Source of the DNA: Pseudomonadales bacterium
GTDB taxonomy: Bacteria; Pseudomonadota; Gammaproteobacteria; Pseudomonadales; DC-out160
Reading direction: 5' to 3'
Assembly: GCA_019090455.1 (NCBI GenBank)
Contig: JAHRWA010000033.1
Span: 1-64,000, forward strand
DNA length: 64,000 nt
Part shown: positions 18,372 to 27,776 of the stretch, one piece after another
Layout of the letters: the number at the start of each line of letters is the position of its first letter
How positions within the stretch are numbered: position 1 is the stretch's first letter
The notes under the pieces: model-generated
Databases searched by the model: none
What the model was told of the DNA's origin: nothing
Seen by the model: only the letters and a program-made list of their open reading frames with translations
Program-made: the position numbers and the translations under genes

Positions 18372-20402
18372 ATGAAAAAATACAGCTCTCTGAACAGATC
18401 ACTACACACTAGCCTCTCCTTGATTCTATTATTCTGCACCAGCACCTTCTTAGTCTCATGTGGCGGATCCGATAGCACACCAAGCTCCAAACCCTCCACG
18501 AAAGGCGTTGCCGTGTCGGTGCCACATAATCTATTCCCGCTGGCGGTTGACGATACCAGCGGGATTATTGAAGCCTCCATCCGTGTTGACGAAAATGCGT
18601 CAATAGACATGAGGCGTAATGGTGATAACTTTGAATTAGACACTTTAGAGCTAGACCCTGGTGAACACACGGTAGTGATTACGTTTTATTTCACTGATCC
18701 CGACAATGGCGTCGAAAAAGCAACGATTGCGACTTACACAAAAACAGTCATTATCGCAAAGGGCGAAACGACCAGCCTAGGGATAGCCGATATTGATTCC
18801 GACACGGATTATGAGACGGTCTCTTTTGACGAGGACAACGATGGGTTGAGTAATTTTATCGAACTGCAACAGGGAAGCAATCTCATAGTAGCCAACTGGA
18901 GCATCGGGGGAAGCATAAGAGGACTGAGTAACGAGATATTTGGACTGCAACTTAATGAGGGTGTGATTACTGAGTTTACAAGACCTAACTTTAGCTTTGC
19001 AGAGTCCCTACTCCACAACACAAACTACCGTGTTGCCATCGCCTCTCAGCCTAATGGCTTTAATTGTACTTTTGTAACAAATAATGGTCTGTCACTGGAA
19101 GGAACAGCGACAGACCATGTTGGTGACATTGATATTAGGTGCGCTCAAATAATACCAGACACGACGCCGCCGGTAATCACTCTCAATGGTGACAACGCGA
19201 TTACCCTCCTAGTTGGTGATGTCTATACAGAGCAAGGGGCTAATGCCAACGATGATCAAGATGGCATGCTGAGTGTTACCGAAAATGGAAATGTGAATAC
19301 AGACTCAGCCGCCGTTTACATCATTACCTATTCTGCGGCGGATAGTGCTGGAAATGCCAGCAGTATGGAACGAACCGTTACCGTAAAGCTACCTGCGCCG
19401 TTCATTACAAAATGGAAAACTGACAACCTAGGAGCGAGTAATGACAATCAAATTCAAATTGGAACTTTTGGTACGGGTTATAACTATAGAGTTGACTGGG
19501 GTGATGGAACGGCCGACACCAATATCACGGGAGACATAACGCATAGTTATGCTGCAGTAGGAATATATACCGTCGCCATCTCCGGCGACTTTCCTCGAAT
19601 TTATTTCAGTTTCCCAGGTTATGATGAGGGTAAATTGCTATCGGTCGAACAGTGGGGAGATCAACGATGGCAATCAATGGGCAATGCTTTTTATAATTGT
19701 AGAAACCTCCTCATTAATGCCACGGACGTTCCAGATTTATCGCAGGTCACTGATATGAGTGCGATGTTTTACGGTGCCTGGTTTTTCAATCACGACCTGA
19801 GCAGCTGGAATGTCTCTTCTGTGACCAATATGCACAGTATGTTTCAGGATGCCCACGCCTTCAATCAAGACCTTTCCAGCTGGGATGTCTCTTCTGTGAT
19901 TAATATGAGTGCGATGTTTGCCCGTGCCTTAGAGTTCAATCAAGACCTAAACAGCTGGGATGTCTCTTCTGTAACCAATATGGAATACATGTTTATCCAA
20001 GCTACTGCGTTCAATCAAAACCTGAGTCACTGGGATGTCTCTTCTGTAATCGATATGGAAAACATGTTTTTCCAAGCTACTGCATTCAATCAAAACCTGA
20101 GTAACTGGGATGTCTCCTCTGTAACTGATATGGAATACATGTTTTTCCAAGCTACTGCATTCAATCAAGACCTGAGTAACTGGGAAGTCTCTTCAGTGAT
20201 TAATATGGTTTCGATGTTTGGATTTGTCACACTTTCAACCTCTAACTACGACGCATTACTGGTAGGTTGGAGTCAACGAAGCTTACAAAACAATGTAGTA
20301 TTCGACGCTGGAAACAGTATCTATTCCAACGCTGCACTCAACGCAAGAGAGGTGCTAACTAATAGTTTTAATTGGACGGTGACGGATGGCGGAAGCGAAT
20401 AG
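18372..20402 (+). CDS. BspA-like DUF285 repeat lipoprotein (cassette copy B)
   Basis: Paralogue of 15219-17393, 676 residues from the ATG at 18372. Lipobox LVSC, DUF5011-like domain (about 262-342), PKD-like stretch with DWGDGT, then six DUF285 repeats of 25 residues (19785-20230) and the shared C-terminal part ending DGGSE. The copies agree well in the signal peptide, the DUF5011 domain and the C-terminus but differ in repeat number and in the surface-variable positions. Its last 17 bp overlap the start of the Ser/Thr kinase gene, coupling the two. Confidence 0.88.
   Translation: MKKYSSLNRSLHTSLSLILLFCTSTFLVSCGGSDSTPSSKPSTKGVAVSVPHNLFPLAVDDTSGIIEASIRVDENASIDMRRNGDNFELDTLELDPGEHTVVITFYFTDPDNGVEKATIATYTKTVIIAKGETTSLGIADIDSDTDYETVSFDEDNDGLSNFIELQQGSNLIVANWSIGGSIRGLSNEIFGLQLNEGVITEFTRPNFSFAESLLHNTNYRVAIASQPNGFNCTFVTNNGLSLEGTATDHVGDIDIRCAQIIPDTTPPVITLNGDNAITLLVGDVYTEQGANANDDQDGMLSVTENGNVNTDSAAVYIITYSAADSAGNASSMERTVTVKLPAPFITKWKTDNLGASNDNQIQIGTFGTGYNYRVDWGDGTADTNITGDITHSYAAVGIYTVAISGDFPRIYFSFPGYDEGKLLSVEQWGDQRWQSMGNAFYNCRNLLINATDVPDLSQVTDMSAMFYGAWFFNHDLSSWNVSSVTNMHSMFQDAHAFNQDLSSWDVSSVINMSAMFARALEFNQDLNSWDVSSVTNMEYMFIQATAFNQNLSHWDVSSVIDMENMFFQATAFNQNLSNWDVSSVTDMEYMFFQATAFNQDLSNWEVSSVINMVSMFGFVTLSTSNYDALLVGWSQRSLQNNVVFDAGNSIYSNAALNAREVLTNSFNWTVTDGGSE
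19785..20230 (+). repeat. Six in-frame DUF285 repeats (75 bp)
   Basis: Six units of 25 residues with pattern [13 protein letters not shown] and M..MF. Units three to five share the spacer (I/F)QATA almost exactly, pointing to recent unit duplication within the array. Confidence 0.9.
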
Positions 20403-22254
20403 TATAAGAGACTCGCTACCCAGCAACTTTTCGCTCCTCTGGTACGAGATACAACATGTATTAGGCCGTGGTGGATTTGGGATCACCTATCTTGCAAAGG
20501 ATACCAATCTTGATATTGAGGTGGCGATTAAAGAATACCTTCCTGCCGATTTTGCCAGCCGAAGCGAGGAAGACTCTTTGGTAAGGCCCCACACCAGTGG
20601 ACAACAAAAAGTCTACGATTGGGGCTTAAACAGTTTTATTGACGAGGCCAAAACTCTCACTAAATTTAAACACCCCAACATTGTGCGGGTGTTGAGTGTC
20701 TTTAATCGTTTTAATACGGCATACATGGTGATGGAGTATGAGCAAGGCATCGAATTCGCCAAGCTCATTAAGCAAAAAAAACCATTCGACGAGGCGTTTT
20801 TGCTCAGTATTATGATTCCACTTCTCGACGGATTGAGCGTTATCCATGAGAGTGGATTTGTTCATCGAGACATTAAGCCTAGTAACATCTTGATTCGCCA
20901 AAACGGATCTCCCGTATTGTTGGATTTCGGTTCAGCGCGACAAACTATCGGAGAGTATACGCGCACCTTAACCAGCATGATGACTTACGGTTATGCGCCT
21001 TTAGAGCAATATAATCAAAAAAGTGATATGCAGGGACCTTGGACTGACGTGTATGCCCTAGCTGCCACCACCTATCACGCAATAACCGGCAAGGTACCCG
21101 CTGAATCACAATATAGAGCCTCTATATTGGCCAATGATGGAATAGATCCGGTTGAACCTTTATCCCAATGGGTCGCAGGACAGTATTCACCCCATTTTCT
21201 CAATGCCATTGATGCTGCACTCAGCTTCAAAATTAGTGCTCGACCCCAAACAGCCTTAGAGTGGCGTGAAATGCTGTTAGGTAACGCCGTTACAGACGGC
21301 ACTGATGATAGCGACGAGAAAACGAGAATTCTACCGAAAGGGAATACACTTCGGTATCCCGCAGACGATATCTGTCAGACAGAAACAGCAAGAGAGCCTA
21401 GCGCCTACAGCAACTCAATACTCCAGGAAAAAACAACTACGATACATTCAAAAGAAAGCAGCCGCTTTTTTATGAATGCAGGAATACTCACTCTTGTGAC
21501 TATTATCGTAATGGGAGGGACATGGCTTTTCATTCAATGGGATCAACAAACTCCTGCAATACTCAGCTCCCAAGAATCGAAGCCCGATAGTTCGCCGGTA
21601 GAATTTGATACTGATGCTATGGTAAAGGAACTTACCAATAAGTCAGTACGTGAAGCAACTCAGCCCGTCAGTATAAAAGCGTCAATTCCTGAATCCGTAA
21701 TTACCAATCAAGTCATATCCGAACCACTAATTTCAACACCAAACACGATTGAGCTTGATAGCTCTGAATTTAAGAACATTGAACCTAATAAGACTGCACC
21801 AGTAATTAAAACCATTGAAATCCCTACAATCATCGAAACCCCTATAACTATCGCTCCCCCTGTCGACATTAAACCGGTAAAAACCCAACCCATTAAAAAG
21901 AAGGTTGTGGTACCTAAACCCATCCCAGACATCGAACAAGCTGCACCTGAGTTGCTGCAACATTTTCTAACTGCTTTTAGCACGGCTAACATGCGATCCT
22001 TGTTAGCCGTGGCACATCTCTCCGCGCGCAAACGTCAGTTGGTCCATATTCTTTTCAGAGAATATCAAACGATAAATGTGTCAGTGGGTAGCATGAAAGA
22101 ATTTAAAAAAACCAACACCGCCAGTGTTGAGTTATTGATAGGCTCCTTGATTGATAACAATGGCGATTCGGTAGAACCTGGCGGCGGCTGGAAACAGATT
22201 AAACTGATCATTAAACTCGATTCCGCTGGGGATATGCGAATATTTTGGGAGTGA
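20386..22254 (+). CDS. Membrane Ser/Thr protein kinase with extracytoplasmic C-terminal domain
   Basis: Hanks-type kinase of 622 residues. Motifs: glycine loop GRGGFG (27-32), VAIK with catalytic Lys49, HRDIKPSN with Asp162, DFG (180-182), GYAPLEQY in place of the APE motif, and a second catalytic-lobe aspartate in TDVYALAATTY. One membrane segment (about 361-384) puts a Pro/Ile/Thr-rich linker and an NTF2-like domain (about 520-622) outside the inner membrane. The ATG lies inside the end of the DUF285 lipoprotein gene (17-bp overlap), so the kinase is probably translated with cassette copy B. Substrates are unknown; sensing of the envelope by the outer domain is inference. Confidence 0.9.
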   Translation: MAEANSIRDSLPSNFSLLWYEIQHVLGRGGFGITYLAKDTNLDIEVAIKEYLPADFASRSEEDSLVRPHTSGQQKVYDWGLNSFIDEAKTLTKFKHPNIVRVLSVFNRFNTAYMVMEYEQGIEFAKLIKQKKPFDEAFLLSIMIPLLDGLSVIHESGFVHRDIKPSNILIRQNGSPVLLDFGSARQTIGEYTRTLTSMMTYGYAPLEQYNQKSDMQGPWTDVYALAATTYHAITGKVPAESQYRASILANDGIDPVEPLSQWVAGQYSPHFLNAIDAALSFKISARPQTALEWREMLLGNAVTDGTDDSDEKTRILPKGNTLRYPADDICQTETAREPSAYSNSILQEKTTTIHSKESSRFFMNAGILTLVTIIVMGGTWLFIQWDQQTPAILSSQESKPDSSPVEFDTDAMVKELTNKSVREATQPVSIKASIPESVITNQVISEPLISTPNTIELDSSEFKNIEPNKTAPVIKTIEIPTIIETPITIAPPVDIKPVKTQPIKKKVVVPKPIPDIEQAAPELLQHFLTAFSTANMRSLLAVAHLSARKRQLVHILFREYQTINVSVGSMKEFKKTNTASVELLIGSLIDNNGDSVEPGGGWKQIKLIIKLDSAGDMRIFWE

Positions 22255-22275
22255 TTGAGTATAATCCCACTATCA

Positions 22276-24837
22276 TCAAGAACGATTAAACCATCGCTTC
22301 CAACTTCCCCGCTTGGCACAGGCTGATTTTTCTGTGGGTATGTCCGAAATACGCAGCGGCACCAAAACAGATTCTTTGCATTTTTCAGCACTCAACTTTC
22401 CTGAAATAGGTGAGATCCAAACGTCCAATACGTTCTCTGGCTGCAAGGGAGTTAGTGGCTCCGGTTGAATTTTTGTCATCAATTCAGTCCACGCTGCCAT
22501 GGCACCCGTGGAGCCCGTTAACCGAGTGGGTCCATTGTCGTCGCGCCCCACCCAAGCAACGCCTAGGTAATTCCCCGTAATCCCCACAAACCAGCTGTCT
22601 CTTAGGTTATTCGTGGTTCCGGTCTTTCCTGCTGCTTTTAATTCTGTGCTTAAGCGTTGGTAAATACGTTTCGCCGTCCCTCTTTCCGCCACCATTTGCA
22701 TGGCCCTAGTTATGATATAAACATCAGCACTATCGAAGGACTGCTGAACAGCCAACGGGTAACGCACCAAAGGCTCCCCGTCTGAAGTGGTAATCTCTCG
22801 AATGGTTCGTAAGGGTGTGGTAAAACCGTTGGCGGCGATGGTTTGATAAAACGCCGTCACATCTAAGGGAGACAATTCGGCGGCGCCCAAGAATAAGGAA
22901 GGCACTTTCGGCAACGCACGCTTTATGCCACCCCGCTCTAGCACATCGATAACCGACTCGATGCCCACCTTTAATCCGATTTTCGTCGTCGCTAAGTTGT
23001 AGGAATTGATCAAGCCTTCTTGCATTAGGATTTGTCCGTGGCCTTTTTTACCAAAGTTTTTCGGTTGCCATATTTCCCCATTTTCAGTTGTCACTTTGAT
23101 GCTCTCATCTTCGACGAATTGAGCAAAGTGGAGCCCTTTTTCCAACGCAGCTAAATAGACTGCGGGTTTGATAACAGACCCCACTGGCCTCACTGCATCC
23201 AGCGCTCTATTGAATCCGGCAAACCTGGGCTTCTTCCCGCCCACTATGGCGAGGATCTCACCGTTCTCTGGCTCTGTGATGACCATGGCTCCTTCCAACT
23301 CCCCGCCCATGCCGTAGTCTCTTTTTTGCAATCCCTTTATAGTCTGACTTAGCGCTAATTCTGATTGATGCTGAATCATGGGATCGAGGGTGGTAAATAT
23401 TCGCAAGCCTTCTGAATTTAAATCCTCGTCTCGATAATCACGCCTTAATTGACGCTTCAAAAGATCCATAAACGCGGGATAGGTTTTACTGTGAGCCGCT
23501 GCAGTACCTACCACACCTAATGGCGCTTGTTTCACGGTCTTAGCATGAGCCGATGTAATTTGATTTAATTCAAGGAGAACATCTACCACTTGATTTCGGC
23601 GTTTGATGGCACGCTTTGGATGGCGCCGAGGATCATAGTAAGAGGGCCCTTTTATCAAACCGATTAACAGCGCTGATTGGTGTAATTTTAATTCTTGTAT
23701 CGGCTGACCAAAATAAAACTGACTTGCCAAGCCGAAGCCGTGTATCGCTTTAGCACCGGATTGCCCGACATACACTTCGTTGAGGTAGGCTTCAAGAATC
23801 TCGCCTTTGCTGTAGTGCAATTCCAGCAGTAAGGCCATCAATGCCTCCATAGCCTTGCGGGATATTGATCTTTTGCTCGTGAGATAAAAGTTTTTCACTA
23901 GCTGCTGCGTTAGTGTACTGCCGCCTTGTTTTATTTTTCCGCTACTCACATTGACCAATAGGGCTCGCGCGATGCCTTTTATTGACACGCCGTTATGACG
24001 TGCATATTCCCGGTCTTCCACGGCAATCAGTGTATTGATCAATTCCTCCGGAACTTGATCTAAACGGATCAATTCTCGATCTTCATTATGACGCGGGTAA
24101 ATTCCACCGATCAAAACGGGCTCTAGCCGTACCAACGGTAAAGAGCGGTAGTCACCTTGGAGGTCCTCTACGATGCGTTCAACTCGGCCCTCATGAAAAC
24201 GAACTGACATCCTCTTGGCTTTTTCCATGCCATCCCAAAACTGAAACCCGCGCGTGCTAATTTGTACATGCCTCTCATTTTGAACGGTAAAACTTCCTAC
24301 TCTTTCCGAGGTGCTCACTGATTCCGAGTCACTCACTGATAGGCGAACTTTCTGATATTTCAAGCGTGCTAACTCGGACACTAATTGTGCTTGAGTGAGA
24401 GACTTCCCTGGATAGAGTTCCAACGGCTGGGCATAGACTTTTGCAGGAATAGACCAACGCTTACCTTCAAATTTTGATCGAACGTTAGCATCGGTATAAA
24501 TAACACCCACTAGTGCAATCACCAACAACACAACCAATACTTTGAATATTCGCGATAGACTAAAAAAACGAGGATTCGCCTTTTTTGCAGAACCTCCTTT
24601 AGACGACTTCTTTCTTTTGGCGGGTGTCTTCTTTTTCGGTTTCGGCGACTTGCTAGCACTACCAGTACTAGCGCGCTTGCTCTGTGGTTTTTTGGTCGTG
24701 GGTTTCTTGGTTGCCGATTTCTTAGTTGTCGCTTTTTTAACTGTGGACTTCTTAGCTGTGGGTTTCTTGATCGTGGATTTGTTAGAGCCCTTTTTCTTTG
24801 TGACTGCTTTGTTTTTGGGTTTATCTGGAGATGACAT
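22276..24837 (-). CDS. mrcB: Penicillin-binding protein 1B (bifunctional glycosyltransferase/transpeptidase)
   Basis: Class A PBP that polymerises and cross-links peptidoglycan. The 853-residue product has a cytoplasmic Lys/Thr/Ser-rich tail of about 88 residues built from KKPT/KKST-like repeats, a membrane segment (about 96-113), a UB2H domain (about 130-215), the GT51 domain with catalytic EDREY (Glu274) and GGSTLTQQLVKN, and the transpeptidase with SVIK (Ser554), SYN and KTG (Lys738). UB2H marks the PBP1b class activated by LpoB-type lipoproteins. It converges with the kinase gene across only 21 bp. The basic repeat tail is longer than in E. coli PBP1b. Confidence 0.95.
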   Translation of the reverse strand: MSSPDKPKNKAVTKKKGSNKSTIKKPTAKKSTVKKATTKKSATKKPTTKKPQSKRASTGSASKSPKPKKKTPAKRKKSSKGGSAKKANPRFFSLSRIFKVLVVLLVIALVGVIYTDANVRSKFEGKRWSIPAKVYAQPLELYPGKSLTQAQLVSELARLKYQKVRLSVSDSESVSTSERVGSFTVQNERHVQISTRGFQFWDGMEKAKRMSVRFHEGRVERIVEDLQGDYRSLPLVRLEPVLIGGIYPRHNEDRELIRLDQVPEELINTLIAVEDREYARHNGVSIKGIARALLVNVSSGKIKQGGSTLTQQLVKNFYLTSKRSISRKAMEALMALLLELHYSKGEILEAYLNEVYVGQSGAKAIHGFGLASQFYFGQPIQELKLHQSALLIGLIKGPSYYDPRRHPKRAIKRRNQVVDVLLELNQITSAHAKTVKQAPLGVVGTAAAHSKTYPAFMDLLKRQLRRDYRDEDLNSEGLRIFTTLDPMIQHQSELALSQTIKGLQKRDYGMGGELEGAMVITEPENGEILAIVGGKKPRFAGFNRALDAVRPVGSVIKPAVYLAALEKGLHFAQFVEDESIKVTTENGEIWQPKNFGKKGHGQILMQEGLINSYNLATTKIGLKVGIESVIDVLERGGIKRALPKVPSLFLGAAELSPLDVTAFYQTIAANGFTTPLRTIREITTSDGEPLVRYPLAVQQSFDSADVYIITRAMQMVAERGTAKRIYQRLSTELKAAGKTGTTNNLRDSWFVGITGNYLGVAWVGRDDNGPTRLTGSTGAMAAWTELMTKIQPEPLTPLQPENVLDVWISPISGKLSAEKCKESVLVPLRISDIPTEKSACAKRGSWKRWFNRS

Positions 24838-25025
24838 CTTTATTACTCGATGATTTTTTCTTATTCATAACGTTATAATACTTCAAGCGCGACGACGGAT
24901 ATTCTTCATTTAAAAGCTGGCAGCACCATCGCACAGTAACGACAAAGACAATATTAATTGAGTACCAATATAGATTAAACGCCGGAGTCTAATTGAAAAC
25001 AAACCACAGGAATACAGGCAACGAC

Positions 25026-26024
25026 ATGAGTAAATACAACGTATATGGAATAGGTAATGCACTGGTAGATATGGAGTTTGCCGTAGACGAAGAATTTTTG
25101 AAAAAGAACGGCATAGAAAAAGGCCTAATGACATTGATCGACGAGAATCAGCACCAGGAATTATTCCTCAAGTTAGAGGCTTTTCATGGCAAGAAAGCCT
25201 GTGGTGGTTCCGCGGCCAATACCATTATTGCCGTGACACAATTTGGCGGAAACTCTTACTACTCCTGCAAAGTGGCAGATGATGAGACGGGGTCTTTTTT
25301 CCTCGGGGATTTAAAAAAATGCGGGGTCTCTACCAACCTGGGAGACGAACGTGAAACTGGCGTCACAGGGAAATGTTTGGTTATGGTCACACCTGATGCG
25401 GATCGAACCATGAATACCTTTCTCGGTATCACGGAAGAGGTTTCACCTAGCGAGCTGGATGAAAATGCCATTATCAATTCCGAATATGTTTACTTGGAAG
25501 GCTATCTTGTAACCTCACCCTCAGGCCGTGCAGCCGCTGTCAAAGCCAGAGAGATTGCGGAGAAAGCAGGCGTGAAGACAGCTCTCACATTCTCAGATCC
25601 CAATATGGTCGAGTTTTTCAAAGAGGGTCTTATGGAAATGTTGGGCGACAGAGTCAATCTGTTATTTTGCAATGAAGACGAAGCCATGAAATGGACGGGC
25701 AGTAGCGACCTCAATAAGGCCGTGGAATCAATTCAAGGCGTGGCAGACACCTTTGCAATCACTCTCGGAGATAAGGGTGCCTTGGTCTTCGACGGTGAGA
25801 AACTTCACAACATTGCACCTACTGCTGCAACAGCAGTAGATTCCAATGGTGCTGGCGATATGTTTGCAGGTGCGTTCCTTTATGCCATCACTCATGGCTA
25901 CACTTATCCTGAAGCGGGCAAACTTGCCAGCATCGCCGCTGCAAAAGTGGTTTCCCAATTTGGTCCAAGATTAGCGAAGGAAGGGCATGAGGAATCTCTA
26001 GCAGAATTTGGTTCTACTCAGTAG
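25026..26024 (+). CDS. PfkB-family carbohydrate/adenosine kinase
   Basis: Ribokinase-fold kinase of 332 residues from the ATG at 25026; eleven upstream in-frame codons are unlikely to be used. Signatures are IGNALVDMEF at the N-terminus, GGSAANTIIAVTQFGG, and the C-terminal catalytic signature DSNGAGDMFAGAFLY with its aspartate base. Orthologues in gammaproteobacteria are usually annotated adenosine kinase or sugar kinase; the sequence does not settle the substrate. The gene is alone, divergent from mrcB. Confidence 0.88.
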   Translation: MSKYNVYGIGNALVDMEFAVDEEFLKKNGIEKGLMTLIDENQHQELFLKLEAFHGKKACGGSAANTIIAVTQFGGNSYYSCKVADDETGSFFLGDLKKCGVSTNLGDERETGVTGKCLVMVTPDADRTMNTFLGITEEVSPSELDENAIINSEYVYLEGYLVTSPSGRAAAVKAREIAEKAGVKTALTFSDPNMVEFFKEGLMEMLGDRVNLLFCNEDEAMKWTGSSDLNKAVESIQGVADTFAITLGDKGALVFDGEKLHNIAPTAATAVDSNGAGDMFAGAFLYAITHGYTYPEAGKLASIAAAKVVSQFGPRLAKEGHEESLAEFGSTQ

Positions 26025-26103
26025 CGACAAGACAAGTACGGGTTCCCCATCAGCATTTTCTCTGCTGATTTAGTGTTGATGGGCACGCAAGGGGCAGATA
26101 CGT

Positions 26104-26133
26104 AATGGGTAGGTACTCAATGGATAGGTACAT
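26104..26133 (+). repeat. 15-bp imperfect tandem duplication
   Basis: AATGGGTAGGTACTC (26104-26118) is followed directly by AATGGATAGGTACAT (26119-26133). It lies between the PfkB gene and the NlpC/P60 gene, about 35 bp before the next start codon. Confidence 0.8.
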
Positions 26134-26166
26134 AAACGAGAATCGAGAGAATGGATTAATGCATAA

Positions 26167-26682
26167 ATGAACCGACAATATCATCAACTCATATCACTAC
26201 TTGTCTTGTTACTATGTACTGTCCTACCTTCCTGCAGCATGATACATAACGCCCCATCTCAACCCAGCAGTACTACAAAAAATGTCGCAAAAAACCAAAT
26301 TAACCTAGCCAACACCTCTCAGGTAAAACGACTTCTGTACCAACAACACAACCACTGGAAAGGCACCCGATATCAACTAGGTGGACTGAGTAAGAAAGGC
26401 ATCGATTGTTCTGGCTTCACTCACCTAACGTACAAATCGAAATTGGGAATCGATATTCCTCGCTCTACTACTAGCCTGTCAAAGGTGGGTTTTAAGATAG
26501 CAAAACGCAATCTCCGACCAGGTGATCTCGTTTTATTTAAAACAGGAATTCACGTTAAACATGTGGGAATGTATCTAGAAAATGGAAAGTTCTTACACGC
26601 CTCAAAATCAAAGGGGGTCATGATTTCCAGCTTGGACAATGTTTATTGGAAGAAGAAATTCTGGCATGCTAGAAGAATTTAG
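26167..26682 (+). CDS. NlpC/P60 peptidoglycan endopeptidase, lipoprotein
   Basis: Cysteine peptidase expected to cut D-Glu-diaminopimelate bonds in murein stems. The 171-residue product has a signal peptide with lipobox VLPSC and an NlpC/P60 domain with the catalytic cysteine in KGIDCSGFT, the histidine in KHVGMYL and the third polar residue in FLHASKSKGV. This is the compact Spr/MepS-like form. A polysaccharide deacetylase gene follows 35 bp downstream, so the pair may form an envelope operon. Confidence 0.92.
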   Translation: MNRQYHQLISLLVLLLCTVLPSCSMIHNAPSQPSSTTKNVAKNQINLANTSQVKRLLYQQHNHWKGTRYQLGGLSKKGIDCSGFTHLTYKSKLGIDIPRSTTSLSKVGFKIAKRNLRPGDLVLFKTGIHVKHVGMYLENGKFLHASKSKGVMISSLDNVYWKKKFWHARRI

Positions 26683-26717
26683 GTCTAGAATATAATTGGA
26701 ACTGACAAGGTTAAGCG

Positions 26718-27767
26718 ATGCTGAGCACTATAATAAAAAAACTCATTATTCATTCTGGTCTATTTGGCATCATTAGGAATCTACTCAATATATTTTCTGG
26801 ACCGGGAATCACTTTTATGTACGGTCATCGCGTACTAACAGATGAGATAATGGCCAATCCTGACGACCCGAGACGCATTGCGGGACAATCCTCCGTTTCG
26901 GAAATCACCGAGTTAATAAAAAGTCTCTCAAAGCACTACCATTTTATTTCTATCGACGAGGCATTAGACCAGATAAACAATAATTCGATAAAGCGAGAGA
27001 GCATCGTTCTTACTTTTGATGATGGGTTTCAGGATAATTACTTAAATCTATTGCCTATATTAAAGGAGTTTAGCGTACCCGCCGTGTTCTACGTTAATTC
27101 GTCGGTCATTAGCACGGAAAAGAATTTGTGGTTCCAAGAGATAATTAATTTCTTTTTCGCGGTGCCCGATGACGAAATCCATGTCGTAATCAATGATAAG
27201 ACCTATGATCTGTCCAGCCCGCAAAAGCGATTCGATGCCTCTTTTAACCTTATGCGATACTTGCAAGCAAATAAGCATCCCACTCAATTCGACGAAATTA
27301 TCCGTACCATTGCTGGCGATCTCGCTAAACCTTCAGCATTAGATAGGCACTTAACTTGGGAAGATCTAAAGAATTTAAGCAAGGAAAACCTGATTACTCT
27401 TGGTGCCCATACCGTTCACCACTATCCTCTCGCTCTTTGTAATAGTGAATTATCAAATATTGAAATCACGAATTCAATAACACATCTCGAAAATAAGCTC
27501 GCCATTAAAATCAAACATTTTAGTTTCCCCAGAGGAAATGAAGGCGATTTTAATGACACTCATATAAATCAAATAAAAAATGCAGGGCTTATTTCGGCCG
27601 TCTCGACTGTGCGTGGGGTAACTCGTAGCGGCGCGGACAATTTCCAAATAAAACGAGTGGGCTTACCAAAAGAAATCATTGGCAAAACGGATGATCTCTT
27701 GTGGCACGTAGCGGGGTTTCCTCAGTTAATTGCTTCTGTGAAAAGCGCAATAGGGTTATCCCAGTAA
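26718..27767 (+). CDS. Polysaccharide deacetylase (CE4) family protein
   Basis: NodB-like metal-dependent deacetylase of 349 residues. The metal-ligand motifs are TFDDGFQDNY (catalytic and metal aspartates) and the HxxxxH-like HTVHHYPLA; SFPRGNEGDF provides the later motif. There is no clear cleavable signal, only a hydrophobic stretch near the N-terminus, so it may be cytoplasmic or membrane-associated as in polymer export loci. AAGG lies about 9 bases before the ATG. The substrate is not determined. It converges with the membrane gene at 27777 across 9 bp. Confidence 0.85.
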   Translation: MLSTIIKKLIIHSGLFGIIRNLLNIFSGPGITFMYGHRVLTDEIMANPDDPRRIAGQSSVSEITELIKSLSKHYHFISIDEALDQINNNSIKRESIVLTFDDGFQDNYLNLLPILKEFSVPAVFYVNSSVISTEKNLWFQEIINFFFAVPDDEIHVVINDKTYDLSSPQKRFDASFNLMRYLQANKHPTQFDEIIRTIAGDLAKPSALDRHLTWEDLKNLSKENLITLGAHTVHHYPLALCNSELSNIEITNSITHLENKLAIKIKHFSFPRGNEGDFNDTHINQIKNAGLISAVSTVRGVTRSGADNFQIKRVGLPKEIIGKTDDLLWHVAGFPQLIASVKSAIGLSQ

Positions 27768-27776
27768 AAAATCGTT

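Noticed and set aside
14107-22254. Integrated mobile element carrying the cassette region
   Set aside because: No integrase, transposase, tRNA or flanking attachment repeats were seen; the pattern fits local duplication.
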